From an uncultured bacterium (lineage in GTDB: Bacteria; Chloroflexota; Anaerolineae; JACIWP01), in NCBI GenBank assembly GCA_903872005.1, contig CAIQJD010000343.1, positions 1 to 16,192 on the forward strand: 16,192 nucleotides of DNA, written 5' to 3'. This document shows positions 15,317-16,192 of the stretch, piece by piece. Every line of letters begins with the position of its first letter. The first letter of the stretch is position 1. The notes under the pieces were generated by a model. It was not told the origin of the DNA and did not search any database. It was given only the letters and a program-made list of their open reading frames with translations. Made by a program: the position numbers and the translations under genes.

Positions 15317-15345
15317 ATTATAAGAGGAAAACGCCGGCGTTGCAA
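15317..15345 (-). promoter_or_regulatory. sigma70-type promoter for ptuAB
   Basis: On the reverse strand TTGCAA (15345-15340), 17 nt and a perfect TATAAT (15322-15317). The predicted start near 15310 gives a leader of about 68 nt before ptuA. It is one of the strongest-looking promoters in the window and would make the defence genes independent of their neighbours. Confidence 0.82.
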
Positions 15346-15401
15346 CAGCTTCGCATCGCGCATTTGTTTCATCGCCGTATTGATTCGCGCACATCGGACG
15401 C

Positions 15402-15436
15402 GCAGAGGTCGCATGGGATGCCCATGCGACCTCTGC
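15402..15436. terminator. perfect 16-bp-arm hairpin downstream of the M81 peptidase gene
   Basis: GCAGAGGTCGCATGGG (15402-15417) and its exact complement (15421-15436) are separated by three bases. The hairpin lies 20 bases past the stop of the leftward peptidase gene and upstream of the ptuA promoter, so it could insulate the two units. There is no T-tract. The segment CGCAGAGG plus TCGCA recurs with an 8-bp insertion at 8351-8371, so it may be a member of a dispersed palindromic repeat family. Confidence 0.65.
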
Positions 15437-15456
15437 TTCAGTAATGCTTCAGAATC

Positions 15457-16192
15457 CTACCGGCTATCATCCCACGGATAGAGCGGCCGCGTCAGCTTCG
15501 TATACGGCAGCGAGCGAAAGTCCGGCGTGCAAATCCCCGGCGCATCCACCATCAGGATAGCCGCCGCAATCGGCTCGAACGCCTCGCGGAACTGCGCCGG
15601 CGACTTGACCAGCACGATCTTGGCGTGCAGCGGCTCCAGCCCCACCGCCCGATAGACCCACGGGTTAATCACATGCACGGTGTTGGTAATCAACACCAGG
15701 TTGACCGCGCCGATCTCCAATACGACGCACGGCCCCATCTGGATCGGCATCCCGTAGGCCCGATACGCCGCGTCGGTGATCGTCTTGACCCGGCCGGTCA
15801 CGACCACCGGCTGATTGTAGATCGGGTCGCGCTTGCCGCCCACAGAGAGGGTCACGGTGGCTCCGAAGCCGGCCGCGATAGCCTGCCCCACAGCCTCCGG
15901 GTCGATGCAGGTGACCAGCGCCGGCGCGGTCAGGTTGGCTTCCAGCATGGCGCGCAAGACATGCGTGCCGTCGCCGGCCGCCCCGCCGCCCACGCCGTCG
16001 GCCGGGTCCGAAAGCACCACCGGCCCGCCGGAGATTTCCAGGGCGCGCCGGATGGCCTCGGCCGGCTTGTACATCGGGAAGTCGAACTCGCGCCGGCGCT
16101 CCCAGGCTTGATCGCTGAACCGCGTCGCGGTTTCCAGCGATAGGGCCGGCGCGTTATCCGTGATGGCGATGGTCTTGAAGCCCAGGTCTGGC
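15457..16192 (-). CDS. M81 family (MlrC-like) metallopeptidase, partial (5' end beyond window)
   Basis: The reading frame is open from the right window edge to the TAG at 15457, giving 245 residues of the C-terminal part. VVLSDPADGVGGGAAGDGTH is the hallmark of the MlrC C-terminal domain, followed by DPEAVGQAIAAGFGATVTLSVGGK and an ending close to SLPYTKLTRPLYPWDD. MlrC of the microcystin degraders cleaves linear peptides, while most environmental homologues have unknown substrates. The metal-binding N-terminal domain lies outside the window, so activity cannot be judged. A Met 40 codons inside the frame is not the true start, because family-like sequence (ERRREFDFP) runs before it. The gene is separated from ptuA by 214 bp with a strong hairpin. 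Confidence 0.88.
   Translation of the reverse strand, partial: PDLGFKTIAITDNAPALSLETATRFSDQAWERRREFDFPMYKPAEAIRRALEISGGPVVLSDPADGVGGGAAGDGTHVLRAMLEANLTAPALVTCIDPEAVGQAIAAGFGATVTLSVGGKRDPIYNQPVVVTGRVKTITDAAYRAYGMPIQMGPCVVLEIGAVNLVLITNTVHVINPWVYRAVGLEPLHAKIVLVKSPAQFREAFEPIAAAILMVDAPGICTPDFRSLPYTKLTRPLYPWDDSR

Noticed and set aside
13181..15460. Retron (reverse transcriptase plus msr/msd RNA) associated with the ATPase/HNH pair
   Set aside because: No reverse transcriptase motifs (such as YxDD context) occur anywhere in the neighbouring frames; the pair stands alone as in Septu.

Overview
This 16.2-kb window comes from a GC-rich bacterial chromosome. It is saturated, in genes and spacers alike, with GCCGGC/GGCCGG words. 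Several features together suggest a Chloroflexota member (Anaerolineae- or Caldilinea-like): long Thr/Pro-rich stalks joining a membrane anchor to SH3, LGFP-like or beta-propeller modules; a very large BTAD-STAND-WD40 protein; a phosphodiester glycosidase joined to a TolB-type propeller; and the base composition. This taxonomic call is inference. Only protein-coding genes and their control sites were found; I saw no rRNA, tRNA, transposase or CRISPR array.

Left part (1-6749). A leftward pair encodes a DUF4416 protein (cut by the window edge) and a membrane-anchored SH3/Pro-rich-repeat/LGFP-like surface protein. They are expressed from a good sigma70-type promoter. Back to back with it, a second consensus promoter drives a tight rightward operon: 6-phosphofructokinase, a membrane-anchored phosphodiester glycosidase with a six-bladed propeller, and sn-glycerol-1-phosphate dehydrogenase. 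The spacer between the two promoters holds interleaved inverted repeats and a palindrome centred on the pfkA -35 box.

Middle (6750-8608). Strong hairpins separate the operon from a convergent secreted PHB-depolymerase-like esterase, whose nucleophile position is Cys instead of Ser. A 569-bp divergent spacer follows, full of short repeats and ending in a consensus promoter.

Right part (8609-16192). A 1498-residue regulator combines a winged helix, a BTAD, a STAND NTPase, a membrane segment and 14 WD40 repeats. It faces a two-gene leftward operon that I identify as a Septu-type anti-phage system (AAA ATPase PtuA and HNH nuclease PtuB), with its own near-perfect promoter and fewer host-typical words. 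The window ends inside an M81/MlrC-type peptidase gene preceded by a perfect 16-bp-arm hairpin. Septu next to a large STAND protein makes 8.3-15.4 kb a plausible small defence island. A functional link between them is not shown by the sequence.
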